Position numbers and translations under genes: made by a program. The notes below the pieces were generated by a model. That model was not told the DNA's origin. It saw nothing but the letters and a program-made list of their open reading frames with translations, and searched no databases. A DNA stretch of 64,000 bases from Saccharothrix sp. NRRL B-16348. GTDB taxonomy: Bacteria; Actinomycetota; Actinomycetes; Mycobacteriales; Pseudonocardiaceae. Each line of letters begins with the position of its first letter. Position 1 is the stretch's first letter. Below are positions 53,343 to 62,205 of the stretch, piece by piece. Where the stretch lies: positions 42,929 through 106,928 of the forward strand of contig NZ_LGED01000180.1 in assembly GCF_001280085.1 (NCBI RefSeq), in the 5' to 3' direction.

Positions 53343-53975
53343 CTACCGGGGGATCGGGATCCCGGTCACGGTCACCGCACCGCCGGTCGGCGCGAGTTGG
53401 CCGATGATCCCCGCGAACGTCAGCGAGAACGACGTGCTGTCGGCGCCGGCCTTCCGGTCCAGTTCCACGTACCCGGTGATGCCGGAGTTCTTGGCGATCG
53501 ACGCCGGCCACCGGCTGGCGGACGGGGACGCCGCGTAGTCGCGCTGCGCGTCGTCGACCGCCGAGACGGACGCGACGGGCAGGTCCATCTTCGCGTTGCT
53601 GGCGTTTATGGCGGTGACGAACACCTTGAGGCGGCCACCCACGTTCTCCACCTTGGTGATCTCCACGGTGAGCAGGCCGCGCGCCTGCTTCCACGACCCC
53701 GTGGTCACCTTGGCGTCCGCGCTGGGCGGCGCCTCTTCCTCGGCCGAGGTGCCCACCGCGCCGTCCAGGCTGCCGGCGGTGTCGTCCGAGGTCGGCGTGG
53801 AAGTGGAGGTGGGCGTGGTCGAAGAAGTGTCGCGCAGGGTGACGCTCAACGCGCCGACGCCGACCGTGCCGGCGGTGACCGCCTGGATCACGCCGAGCAG
53901 GACCAGCACGCCGAGCATGACCAGGCTGATCTTCAGAGCAGCGCTGCTCTTCTTGCGATGGGTCTCGTCGTCCAT
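53343..53975 (-). CDS. Membrane-anchored extracytoplasmic protein
   Basis: 210 aa from ATG at 53975 with GAAGGA upstream. A basic start and one membrane helix (ALKISLVMLGVLVLLGVIQA) lead into a Thr/Ser-rich linker and a beta-rich domain (RGLLTVEITKVENVGGRLKV, GITGYVELDRKAGADSTSFS, AVTVTGIPIP). The pattern resembles DUF4352/immunoglobulin-like exported proteins. It abuts the DUF1232 gene with no gap. Confidence 0.75.
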   Translation of the reverse strand: MDDETHRKKSSAALKISLVMLGVLVLLGVIQAVTAGTVGVGALSVTLRDTSSTTPTSTSTPTSDDTAGSLDGAVGTSAEEEAPPSADAKVTTGSWKQARGLLTVEITKVENVGGRLKVFVTAINASNAKMDLPVASVSAVDDAQRDYAASPSASRWPASIAKNSGITGYVELDRKAGADSTSFSLTFAGIIGQLAPTGGAVTVTGIPIPR

Positions 53976-54164
53976 GACGTCCTTCGTCCGGGCGCACGCG
54001 TGCGAACGTGAATCTCCCCCAGGAGTGTCGCTAGTCTCGACATAAGGAACACCAATAGTCAATGCGTGGCGACCCTAGATCGACGGTGCGTAGTCCCCGA
54101 TCAACACGCCGTCCACACCAGGGCTGCTCCTCCCCCGATCGAGGAGGGCGGTTAAGGTCGCGCC

Positions 54165-54380
54165 GTGTCTGATGACGTCGCAACCCCCGCCCAGGTGCTG
54201 TCCACCAACATCTTCGACTCCGCCGCCGAGGCGATCGAGGCGATCGGCGCCGCCGACGTGCTCGGTCTCGGTGTCCGGGTGTCGAACCGCCTCGTCCAGG
54301 ACGAGGAGTCCGACGACACGCTCGTCGAGGAGTGGATCGTCGAACTGCTCACCACGGTCCCGACCGTCGACGAGGAGTAG
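54165..54380 (+). CDS. Small acidic hypothetical protein
   Basis: 71 aa from GTG at 54165, strongly acidic and helical (NIFDSAAEAIEAIGAADVLG; DEESDDTLVEEWIVELLTTV). No family recognised. It is divergent from the anchored protein and convergent with the oxidoreductase gene. Confidence 0.6.
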   Translation: MSDDVATPAQVLSTNIFDSAAEAIEAIGAADVLGLGVRVSNRLVQDEESDDTLVEEWIVELLTTVPTVDEE

Positions 54381-54425
54381 GCAGCCGGAGGGCCCTCGCC
54401 CTCGACGGGGGCCCTTCACCACAGG

Positions 54426-55355
54426 TCACACGGTGAGCACGACCTTGCCCCGCACGTGCTTGCCCTCCAGCAGCCGGTGCGCCTCGGCGGCCTGCGCCAG
54501 CGGGAACGTCTGCTGCACCTCCACCTTCAACGCGCCCGAGCCCGCGTGCCCGGCCAGCCAGTCCAGGTCCTCCCGCACGGGCTTCGCGTACGCGTACCGG
54601 CCGCCCAGCTCCAGCACGTTCGTGTCCACAATGGACACGATCCGGGCCGGGTCGCGCACCAGCGCGGGCGAGTCGTTGAGCGCCGCGCCGCCGACGCAGT
54701 CGAACGCCACGTCGACCAGCCCGTCCCCGCCGACGAGTTCGGCCACGTTGTCCACCAGCGCGTCCCCGTAGGCCACCGGGTCCACGCCGAGCGACCGCAG
54801 GAACCCGTGGTTGCGCGTCGACGCCGTGCCGATCACCCGTGACGCGCCGAGGATCCGCGCCACCTGCACGGCCAGGTGACCGACACCGCCCGCGGCGGCG
54901 TGCACGAGCACCGTGTCGCCGGACGACACCCCGACCTTGCGCAACGACTGCAACGCCGTCAGCCCGGTCAGCGCGAGCCCGCCCGCCTCCTCGAACGACA
55001 GCGACGCCGGCTTGTGCGCCAACCCGCGCTCGGTGGCCGCGATCAGCTCCGCGTACGCGCCGTGCTGCACGTGGTCCTTGCGCTGGTAGCCGAACACCTC
55101 GTCGCCGACGGCGAACCCGTCCACAGCGGGCCCGACCGCACGCACCACCCCGGCCACGTCCCAGCCCGGGACCAGCGGGAAGTGGTGCGGCATCGAACCC
55201 GCCGCGTACCCCATGCGCACCAGCCGGTCGACCGGGTTCACCCCGGCGGCACGCACCTCGACCAGCACCTGGTCCAGCGCGATCGGCGGGTCCGGCAGCT
55301 CCCGCACCACGAGGACTTCGGCGTCTCCGAATTCGGTCTGCGCGATCGCTTTCAC
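54426..55355 (-). CDS. Zinc-free MDR-family NADP-dependent oxidoreductase (quinone reductase-like)
   Basis: 309 aa. The GroES-like half starts MKAIAQTEFGDAEVLVVREL and includes PLVPGWDVAGVVRAVGPAVD; the Rossmann half has GDTVLVHAAAGGVGHLAVQV (AAGGVG dinucleotide motif). The zinc-binding cysteines of alcohol dehydrogenases are absent. It probably reduces quinones or enones with NADPH; the substrate is unknown. It lies 12 nt downstream of glnE. Confidence 0.88.
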   Translation of the reverse strand: MKAIAQTEFGDAEVLVVRELPDPPIALDQVLVEVRAAGVNPVDRLVRMGYAAGSMPHHFPLVPGWDVAGVVRAVGPAVDGFAVGDEVFGYQRKDHVQHGAYAELIAATERGLAHKPASLSFEEAGGLALTGLTALQSLRKVGVSSGDTVLVHAAAGGVGHLAVQVARILGASRVIGTASTRNHGFLRSLGVDPVAYGDALVDNVAELVGGDGLVDVAFDCVGGAALNDSPALVRDPARIVSIVDTNVLELGGRYAYAKPVREDLDWLAGHAGSGALKVEVQQTFPLAQAAEAHRLLEGKHVRGKVVLTV

Positions 55356-55367
55356 GAACCCCAGTGT

Positions 55368-58310
55368 TCAGGACCCGTAGAAGATGCGCTCGATCACGGC
55401 CCGCGCCCGCCGCGTCGTGCGCCGGTACGAGTCGAGGAACCCGCCCGGGTCGCCCGCGTGCCCCATCGCCGACGCCACCGCGGCCAGGTCGCGCCCGGCC
55501 GTCGGCAGCTGGTCGCCCGCCTTGCCCCGCACCAGCACGACGGCGTTGCGCGCCTCGGTCGCCATCACCCAGGCGTCCATCAGGGCCGACGCGTCGTCCG
55601 CGGACATCAGTCCCGCCTCGGTGGCCGCACGCAGCCCGCGCACGGTCGACGGCGTGCGCAGGCCGGGCACCTCGCACGCGTGCTGCAGCTGCAGGAGCTG
55701 CACGGTCCACTCGACGTCGGCGAGCCCGCCCCGGCCGAGCTTGGTGTGGGTGGACGGGTCGGCGCCGCGCGGCAGCCGTTCGGCTTCGACGCGCGCCTTG
55801 ATGCGCCGGATCTCGCGCACGGCGCCGGCGTCCAGGCCGTGCTCGGGGTAGCGGACCGGGTCGATCATCTCGATGAACCGCGCGCCGAGGTCCGCGTCGC
55901 CGCCGATGAACCGCGCCCGCAGCAACGCCTGCGCCTCCCACAGCTCGGCCCACTGCGCGTAGTAGGCCCGGTAGGAGTCGAGCGTGCGGACCAGCGGCCC
56001 CTGCCTGCCCTCCGGCCGCAGGTCGGTGTCCACCTGCAACGGCGGGTCCTGGCTGGGCGCGCTGAGCAGCCGCCGCACCTGCTCCACCACCGACGACGCG
56101 TACCGGGCGGCGTCCGCGTCGGTCACGCCGGACGCGGGCTCGCACACGAACATCACGTCGGCGTCCGAGCCGTACCCCAGCTCACGCCCGCCGAGCCGGC
56201 CCATGCCGATGACCGCGATCGACGCCAACGGCTCACCGGCCGACCGCACCACCGCGTCCAACGCCGCCTGCAGCACCGCCACCCACACCTCGGACAGCGA
56301 CACGCACACCGTCCGCAGCGGCACCAGCCCGAGCAGGTCCGCCGACGCCACCCGCAGCAGCTCCTGGCGGCGCAGCGACCGGGCGGCGGTGACCGCGCGG
56401 TCCAGGTCGCGGTACCGGGACACGGCGCTGCGCAGCGGGTTGCCGATGGTCATCGGGTCGCGGCCGACGAGCGCGTCGGTGTCGGCCAGCAGCGGCAGCA
56501 CCTCGGGCGCGCGCACCAGCAGGTCCGGCACGAACTTCGACGTGCCCAGCAGCGCGGCCAGCCGGTCGACCACCGTGCCCTCGTCCCGCAGCAGCCGCAG
56601 GTACCAGGGCGTCTCGGCCAACGCCTCCGACACCTTCCGGTACGCCAGCAGCCCGCGGTCCGGGTCCGGTGTGGTCGCGAACAGGTCCAGCAGCACGGGC
56701 AGCAGCGCCGTCTGGATCCGCGCCCGCCGGGAAACGCCCCTGGTCAGCGCCTCGATGTGCTTCAACGCGCCGTCCGGCGCCGCATAGCCTAAAGCGGCGA
56801 GTCGCGCCGCGGCCTGGGACGTGGTCAACCGCAGCCCTTCGGTCGGCACCTTCGCGACGGCCTCCAGCAGCGGCCGGTAGAACAGCTTCTCGTGCAGCCG
56901 GCGCACCTGGTTGGCGCGCTTGCGGAACTCGGCGAGCAGCACCTGGCTCTCCGACAGCCCGCCCTCGGCCTGCAACCCGGACGCGCGCGCCAGCCAGCGC
57001 AGCGCGGTCACGTCGTCGTCGGCCGGGAACAGGTGCGTGCGCAGCAGCCGCTGGAGCTGCAACCGGTGCTCCAACGTGCGCAGGAACCGGTAGGCGCGGC
57101 CGAAGTCGGCGGCGTCCGCGCGGCCGACGTACCCACCGCGCCCCAACGCCGTCAACGCCTGGGTGGTCGTGGTGATGCGCAGCTCCTCGTCACCGCGACC
57201 GTGCACGAGTTGCAGCAGCTGCACGGCGAACTCGACGTCGCGCAGCCCGCCGCGGCCCAGCTTCAGCTCCCGGTCGGTCAGGCCCACCGGCACGTGGTCC
57301 TCGACGCGGCGGCGCATGGCCTGCACGTCGGGCACGAAGTTCTCCCGTTCGGCGGCCGTCCACACCAGGGGCCGCACCACGTCCATGTACCGCCGGCCCA
57401 GCTCCTCGTCACCGGCGACCGGCCTGGCCTTGAGCAGCGCCTGGAACTCCCACGTCCGCGCCCACCGCTGGTAGTACGTGGCGTGGCCGTCCAGCGTGCG
57501 CACCAACGCGCCCGCCTTGCCCTCCGGCCGCAGCGCCGCGTCCACCTCGAAGCACGCCTGGCCCGCGACCTGCATCACCGCGCCGGCCAGCCGGGTCGCC
57601 ACGGCCAGGTCGCCCTCGCCGACGAACACCACGTCGACGTCGCTGACGTAGTTCAGCTCCCGCGCGCCGCACTTGCCCATCGCGATCACCGCGAGCCGGC
57701 ACTCGTCCGACCGCGGCACCTGCCGCCCGGCGACGCCCAGCGCCGCCCGCAACGCGGCCACGGCCAGCTCCGACAGCAGGTCGGCGACCTCGTCGTAGTT
57801 GACGTACGGCTGGTCGGGCTCGACCACGTGCGCCAGGTCGTCGGCGGCGATCCGGCACAGCAGCGCCCGGTACTCCACGCGCAGCGCCCGCACCGCGTCC
57901 GCCCCGGTCAGCCCGTCGACCGCGGCGACGAGAGCGGGCGCGAACGACTCGGCGGCCACCGGCTCGGCGTCGACCAGGCCGTGCCAGCGGTCGGGGTTCG
58001 CGACCAGGAAGTCCGACAGCGCGGTCGACGAGCCGAGCACCGCCAGCAGCCGACCGCGCAACGCCTCGCCGTCCCGCAGCGCCCGGTCCAGCTCGGGCCA
58101 CCGGTCGCCGAGCGCGACGCGCAGCCGGTCGACCCCGCGCAACGCCAGGTCCGGGTCGGGGCTTCGGGACAACGCGACGAGGACCGGCTCGTGGCCCTCG
58201 GTCGGCCGCCGCCCTTCCCACCACCCGGCGGCCCGCAGGTGCTCACCGCCGCGCGCCTCGGTCAGGCCGAACCGGGCGGGAGACGTGGGGTGACGGGCTG
58301 GATCGGTCAT
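55368..58310 (-). CDS. glnE: Bifunctional glutamine synthetase adenylyltransferase/deadenylyltransferase
   Basis: 980 aa, full length. It has two nucleotidyltransferase domains: the N-terminal one with LNYVSDVDVVFVGEGD (about 225) and the C-terminal one with LGYGSDADVMFVCEP (about 715), each followed by a GlnD-UR_UTase-like helical region (ERENFVPDVQAMRRRVEDHV; EIRRIKARVEAERLPRG). It adds AMP to, or removes it from, the GlnA tyrosine according to nitrogen status. The target enzyme is encoded at 50319. Confidence 0.96.
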   Translation of the reverse strand: MTDPARHPTSPARFGLTEARGGEHLRAAGWWEGRRPTEGHEPVLVALSRSPDPDLALRGVDRLRVALGDRWPELDRALRDGEALRGRLLAVLGSSTALSDFLVANPDRWHGLVDAEPVAAESFAPALVAAVDGLTGADAVRALRVEYRALLCRIAADDLAHVVEPDQPYVNYDEVADLLSELAVAALRAALGVAGRQVPRSDECRLAVIAMGKCGARELNYVSDVDVVFVGEGDLAVATRLAGAVMQVAGQACFEVDAALRPEGKAGALVRTLDGHATYYQRWARTWEFQALLKARPVAGDEELGRRYMDVVRPLVWTAAERENFVPDVQAMRRRVEDHVPVGLTDRELKLGRGGLRDVEFAVQLLQLVHGRGDEELRITTTTQALTALGRGGYVGRADAADFGRAYRFLRTLEHRLQLQRLLRTHLFPADDDVTALRWLARASGLQAEGGLSESQVLLAEFRKRANQVRRLHEKLFYRPLLEAVAKVPTEGLRLTTSQAAARLAALGYAAPDGALKHIEALTRGVSRRARIQTALLPVLLDLFATTPDPDRGLLAYRKVSEALAETPWYLRLLRDEGTVVDRLAALLGTSKFVPDLLVRAPEVLPLLADTDALVGRDPMTIGNPLRSAVSRYRDLDRAVTAARSLRRQELLRVASADLLGLVPLRTVCVSLSEVWVAVLQAALDAVVRSAGEPLASIAVIGMGRLGGRELGYGSDADVMFVCEPASGVTDADAARYASSVVEQVRRLLSAPSQDPPLQVDTDLRPEGRQGPLVRTLDSYRAYYAQWAELWEAQALLRARFIGGDADLGARFIEMIDPVRYPEHGLDAGAVREIRRIKARVEAERLPRGADPSTHTKLGRGGLADVEWTVQLLQLQHACEVPGLRTPSTVRGLRAATEAGLMSADDASALMDAWVMATEARNAVVLVRGKAGDQLPTAGRDLAAVASAMGHAGDPGGFLDSYRRTTRRARAVIERIFYGS

Positions 58311-58350
58311 CGACGAACACCGTAGCCCGCCTGCATGCCCGGAGAAGCGT

Positions 58351-58575
58351 TCAGCCCAGCACGATCAAGTAGATGCCGAACAACACTACGGTCACGCACG
58401 CCAGCAGGCACGCGCCCGCCGCGACCGTCGGCAACGCCGTCGATGCCTGCCGCTCCCGTGCCGCCTCACGGGCCGACAGCGCGCGCAGCCCGCCGGAGAA
58501 CAGCACGACCAGCCCCAGCACCACCGCGAGGCTCACCCCGAACACGGCGCCCAACGCCGCCCAGTCGATCTTCAC
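58351..58575 (-). CDS. Small two-helix membrane protein beside pit
   Basis: 74 aa with two membrane segments (ALGAVFGVSLAVVLGLVVLF; PTVAAGACLLACVTVVLFGI) joined by a basic loop (ALSAREAARERQ). Its ATG overlaps the stop of the phosphate transporter gene. Such a small partner often follows actinobacterial pit genes; role unknown. Confidence 0.8.
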   Translation of the reverse strand: MKIDWAALGAVFGVSLAVVLGLVVLFSGGLRALSAREAARERQASTALPTVAAGACLLACVTVVLFGIYLIVLG

Positions 58576-59705
58576 GCTGCCACCTTGTGCGTCTCGGCCT
58601 GCGCCGCGATCTCGTCCACCACGTGCTCGGGCCGCACCGGCTCACGCCGCGACAGCACCCAGATCACCGCGGACACGCCGATGCCGACCACCGCCACGGC
58701 CACCACGCCCGCCGTGCCCAGCGACGCGACCTTGCCCGCGAGCGCGCCGACCAGGCCCGCCGCCGGCAGCGTCAGCCCCCAGGCCGCCGCCATCCGACCC
58801 GCGACGCCCCACCGCACGCCGTCCCGCTGCCGGCCGAGACCGGAGCCCATGATGCCGCCGGACGCGACGTGCGTCGTGGACAGCGCGAACCCCAGGTGCG
58901 AGGACGCCATGATCACTGTCGCCGCGCTGGTCTGCGCGGCGAAGCCCTGCGGCGCCTCGATCGTGGTCAGGCCCGAGCCGAGGGTCTTCGTGATCCGCCA
59001 ACCGCCCAGGTAGGTGCCGAGCGCGATGGCGATCGCCGCGCTCAGGATCACCCAGAGGGGCGGTTCCGAACCCGGCGCGAGCGTCCCGGCGGTGATCAGC
59101 GTGAGCGTGATGATGCCCATCGTCTTCTGCGCGTCGTTCGTGCCGTGGGCCAGCGACATGAGCGCGGCGGACGCGATCTGGCCCGCCTTGAAACCCTTGT
59201 CCGTCACGGACTTCCGGGCCCGCTTGGTCAGCCGGTAGGTCAGGTAGGTGGCCAGCAGCGCCACGATGCCCGCCACCAGCGGCGCGGCGATCGCGGGCGC
59301 GACGACCTTGTCCACGACCTTCGCGAAGTGCACCGCGTCCGCGCCCGCCGCGACCCAGGCCGCCCCGATCAGGCCGCCGAACAGGGCGTGCGACGAGCTC
59401 GACGGCAGCCCGACGTACCAGGTCACCAGGTTCCACATGATCGCGCCGATCAGCCCGCCGAACACGATCGCGGGCGTGATTCTCGCGTCGTCGACGATCC
59501 CGCCGGAGATGGTCTTGGCCACCTCGACCGACAGCAACGCTCCCACCAGGTTCAACACCGCGGAGAACGCGACGGCCGTGCGTGGCCGTAGGGCGCCGGT
59601 GGCGATGGAGGTCGCCATCGAGTTCGCGGTGTCGTGGAAGCCGTTGGTGAAGTCGAAGACCAGAGCCGTGATGACCACGATGATGACGAGGAGCGAGGCA
59701 TCCAC
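58572..59705 (-). CDS. pit: PiT-family inorganic phosphate transporter
   Basis: 377 aa from GTG at 59705 behind GGAGG. The PiT signature is present twice: VFDFTNGFHDTANSMATSIA near the N-terminus and LMSLAHGTNDAQKTMGIITL in the second half, with about 10 membrane segments between and after. It imports phosphate as a metal-phosphate complex driven by the proton gradient. The repeat upstream (59739-59816) suggests PhoP control. Confidence 0.93.
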   Translation of the reverse strand: MDASLLVIIVVITALVFDFTNGFHDTANSMATSIATGALRPRTAVAFSAVLNLVGALLSVEVAKTISGGIVDDARITPAIVFGGLIGAIMWNLVTWYVGLPSSSSHALFGGLIGAAWVAAGADAVHFAKVVDKVVAPAIAAPLVAGIVALLATYLTYRLTKRARKSVTDKGFKAGQIASAALMSLAHGTNDAQKTMGIITLTLITAGTLAPGSEPPLWVILSAAIAIALGTYLGGWRITKTLGSGLTTIEAPQGFAAQTSAATVIMASSHLGFALSTTHVASGGIMGSGLGRQRDGVRWGVAGRMAAAWGLTLPAAGLVGALAGKVASLGTAGVVAVAVVGIGVSAVIWVLSRREPVRPEHVVDEIAAQAETHKVAA

Positions 59706-59738
59706 GCTGATTCCTCCAACTGAATCGACACAGTCGAA

Positions 59739-59816
59739 GGTAAACGCTACCCGTCTGGCCGATGAACACTCACGACGACAAGGTGAACGCTACCTGTCCG
59801 AACGATGAACGCTCAC
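59739..59816 (-). promoter_or_regulatory. Repeated Pho-box-like element upstream of pit
   Basis: Two 35-bp copies (59739-59773, 59782-59816) with a 43-bp period. On the minus strand each gives GTTCATC and, 22 nt later, GTTCACC or GTTTACC. GTTCAyC units in multiples of 11 nt resemble the PhoP boxes of streptomycetes. It ends 34 nt upstream of the pit start. Confidence 0.6.
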
Positions 59817-59831
59817 ATCGGCGGAGGTTCA

Positions 59832-60569
59832 TCACACCAGCGGCAGGCTCCGGTGGATCGTCAGCTCACCGGTCGCCAGGCGCACGAATCGTTCGGCAAA
59901 GGGCTGCCACACCTCCCGGATGTCCTCGTGACCTGCCGCGAGGCGCTCCGGGTCGAGCACGCCCGGACGCACGTTCGCCACCACGTCGGGGTACCCCGCG
60001 GCCCAACCCAGAACCATGTCCGGCGTGGTCTCGATGTGGAACTGCACCCCGTAGGCGCGGTCACCCACCCGGAACGCCTGGTTCGCGCACTTCGGCGAGG
60101 ACGCGAGCAGCAACGCCGTCGGCGGCAGAAGCCCGACCTCGTCCTCGTGGAACTGCAGCACGTCCGGCGTCCACGGCAGCTCGCCGAACAACGGGTCACC
60201 GCTCGCCGCGTCCCGCTTGGCCACCAGCTGCACACCGATCTCGGGCCCCTGCGGGCTGCGCCGCACCTGCCCGCCGGTGGCCGCGGCCAACAGTTGCGCG
60301 CCGAGGCAGACCGCGAGCAGCGGCACCCGCTTCGACACCGCGTGGGACAGCAGCTTGCGCACGTCCGCGAGCCACGGGTGCGTTACGTCGTCCAACGCGC
60401 CCATCGCGCCACCCAGGCACACCACGCCCTGGTAGCCATCGAGCGTGTCCGGCACCGGTTCCTCGTACGGTTTCACCACGTCCAGCACCGCCCCGGCGGT
60501 GGTCAACCACTCGCCGAGGCGGGCGGGCGGGTCGTCACGGTCGGGTTGCAGCACGAGCAGGCGGGTCAC
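59832..60569 (-). CDS. Class I glutamine amidotransferase
   Basis: 245 aa. The catalytic nucleophile is Cys in PLLAVCLGAQLLAAATGG, and the His-x-Glu pair is in AYGVQFHIETTPDM, so the triad is intact. The protein is a stand-alone GMP-synthase-like amidotransferase domain (WP/GATase type) with no synthetase partner nearby. It probably removes the amide from glutamine or gamma-glutamyl compounds. Confidence 0.88.
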   Translation of the reverse strand: MTRLLVLQPDRDDPPARLGEWLTTAGAVLDVVKPYEEPVPDTLDGYQGVVCLGGAMGALDDVTHPWLADVRKLLSHAVSKRVPLLAVCLGAQLLAAATGGQVRRSPQGPEIGVQLVAKRDAASGDPLFGELPWTPDVLQFHEDEVGLLPPTALLLASSPKCANQAFRVGDRAYGVQFHIETTPDMVLGWAAGYPDVVANVRPGVLDPERLAAGHEDIREVWQPFAERFVRLATGELTIHRSLPLV

Positions 60570-60584
60570 CCTTTCGAGGGTAGA

Positions 60585-61028
60585 TCAGCAGTCGCAGGCG
60601 ATTCCGTGCAGGCTCGTGCCACCGCCCTCCACCGCGTCACCCTCCACCGGGTAGCCCGCGGCGTGCCAGGTCCGGATGCCGCCGGCGAGCCGCTTCACCT
60701 TGAACCCGAGCCGCGACAGCGCGAGCGCGCCCTTGGTGGCGGCGTTGCACTCGAAGCTCTCGCAGTAGCAGACGTAGACGAGGCCGCGGTCCCAGCCGGC
60801 GGTCGTGGTCTCGTCCGCGTCCCGGTACGGGAGGTTGATCGCACCGGGGATGCGGATCCGCGCGAACGCCTCGGGGCTGCGCGTCTCGACGAGCTGGAAG
60901 CCCTCGGTGGCACCGGCGGTCAAGTCGCGGACCACGTCGTCCGGGTCGGCCTCGAAGGCCAGCTCCGCGGCGAAGAACGCGGCGGCGGCAGCGGGGTCGG
61001 CGGCGGGGAAGCGGAGCGTGTTGGTCAT
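60585..61028 (-). CDS. Rhodanese-like domain protein
   Basis: 147 aa from ATG at 61028. The single rhodanese domain includes FQLVETRSPEAFARIRIPGA, INLPYRDADET and the active-site loop CYCESFECNAATKGALALSR, then GFKVKRLAGGIRTWHAAGYP. It ends in a Cys pair (IACDC). A sulfur-transfer role is likely. It is divergent from an Lrp-type regulator that probably controls it. Confidence 0.88.
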   Translation of the reverse strand: MTNTLRFPAADPAAAAAFFAAELAFEADPDDVVRDLTAGATEGFQLVETRSPEAFARIRIPGAINLPYRDADETTTAGWDRGLVYVCYCESFECNAATKGALALSRLGFKVKRLAGGIRTWHAAGYPVEGDAVEGGGTSLHGIACDC

Positions 61029-61107
61029 GGGTAAATGGTGGCTGACCAGCGTGTTCTTCCCCATGCACATCTCCAGGCGTTGCGCCGGTTCCGCTTACGA
61101 TTCCACG

Positions 61108-61572
61108 GTGGAACTGGACGATCTGGATTGGAAGTTGTTGGACCTGCTCCAGCGGGACGGTCGGATGACGTTCACCGAGCTGGCCAAGCGGGTGTCCCTG
61201 TCCGCGCCCGCGACGACCGAGCGCGTGCGGCGGCTGGAGCAGGCCGGGATCGTCACCGGGTACGTGGCGGTGGTCGACCCTCAGCGGCTCGGGCTGCCGA
61301 TCGAGGCCATCGTCCGGGTGCGGGTGCGCAGCCTGGACACGCCCCGGTTCCGGGAACGGGTGGTGACGCTGGCGCAGGTGCGCGACGCCGACCACGTGAC
61401 CGGGGACGACTGCTGGCTGCTGCGCGTGGTGTGCCGGTCGATGGTCGAGCTGGAGGAGTTCGTGGAGCAGGCCCAGCGGTACGGCGACACGACCACGTCC
61501 CTGGTGTTCTCCTCCCACGCCCGCAACCGGCCCGTGACGCGCGACGTCCTGGAGGGTATCGTTTCTCGATAA
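61108..61572 (+). CDS. Lrp/AsnC-family regulator
   Basis: 154 aa from GTG at 61108. The N-terminal helix-turn-helix is LDWKLLDLLQRDGRMTFTEL, AKRVSLSAPATTERVRRLEQ; the RAM ligand domain follows (GLPIEAIVRVRVRSLD, DHVTGDDCWLLRVVCRSMVE). The 79-nt gap to the divergent rhodanese gene is the likely control region. The ligand may be an amino acid or sulfur metabolite. Confidence 0.92.
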   Translation: MELDDLDWKLLDLLQRDGRMTFTELAKRVSLSAPATTERVRRLEQAGIVTGYVAVVDPQRLGLPIEAIVRVRVRSLDTPRFRERVVTLAQVRDADHVTGDDCWLLRVVCRSMVELEEFVEQAQRYGDTTTSLVFSSHARNRPVTRDVLEGIVSR

Positions 61573-61587
61573 CATCGATAAACGATA
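61557..61587. promoter_or_regulatory. 31-bp palindromic operator of the DUF2975-like operon
   Basis: TATCGTTT-C-TCGAT at 61557-61570 mirrors ATCGA-T-AAACGATA at 61574-61587 around AAC; only one central position fails to pair. It overlaps the last codons of the Lrp gene and lies 16 nt before the start at 61603. A/T-rich in a GC-rich context, it is a strong operator candidate, probably for the XRE regulator of the operon. Confidence 0.75.
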
Positions 61588-61602
61588 TGCGGGGGGCATG
61601 TC

Positions 61603-62205
61603 ATGTCGAAGGCGAACCCGTTGGAGCCGTTGACCGGTCTGGCATCGACCGTGTTGGCGATGAGCGTGATCGTGTTCGGGGCGGGCACCGCGATCCGGCT
61701 CACGTTCGGCTTGTTCGACCCGGTGTGCTTCACCGCCAAGTACTGGCCGCACGACACCGTGGCCCGTGACCTGGCCGCGAACGTGCGGGTGGACGACGTC
61801 GACCGGGTCAGGCTGTGCGTCGACGACCCGGCGCCGTGGCACCACGTGCTCGACCTCCTGTCCGACGCACCGGTGCCGCTCGGGCAGATCGCCGCGTTGC
61901 TGCTGCTCGTGCTGCTGCTGCGGAACGCCGCCCGGCACGGCATCTACACGCCCGGCACGGCGGCCGACGTGCGCCGCTTCGGCCACTACCTGCTGTGGGT
62001 GCTGCCGACGGCGGCCATGGTCGAGTCCATCGGGCGGACCACGCTGGTGCACACCGCCGTCACGTTCGACGCCGGTTTCCTGGCGTTCTTCGGCGAGTGG
62101 GAGACGCCGTGGTGGGCGGTCATCACGGGCATCGCGCTGCTGTCGCTGGCGAAGATCGTGCGGACCGGCGCGGAGATGCGCGCGGACCTCGAAGGGACGG
62201 TGTGA
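61603..62205 (+). CDS. DUF2975-like membrane protein A
   Basis: 200 aa with four hydrophobic segments (LTGLASTVLAMSVIVFGAGT; VPLGQIAALLLLVLLLRNAA; YLLWVLPTAAMVESIGRTTL; PWWAVITGIALLSLAKIVRT) and an extracytoplasmic loop with two cysteines (DPVCFTA, VRLCVDD). It ends RTGAEMRADLEGTV. The topology matches DUF2975. It is paralogous to the next gene. Confidence 0.75.
   Translation: MSKANPLEPLTGLASTVLAMSVIVFGAGTAIRLTFGLFDPVCFTAKYWPHDTVARDLAANVRVDDVDRVRLCVDDPAPWHHVLDLLSDAPVPLGQIAALLLLVLLLRNAARHGIYTPGTAADVRRFGHYLLWVLPTAAMVESIGRTTLVHTAVTFDAGFLAFFGEWETPWWAVITGIALLSLAKIVRTGAEMRADLEGTV

Noticed and set aside
56892..58325. 477-codon plus-strand frame opposite glnE
   Set aside because: Shadow of the GlnE coding strand; no motifs and no ribosome binding site.
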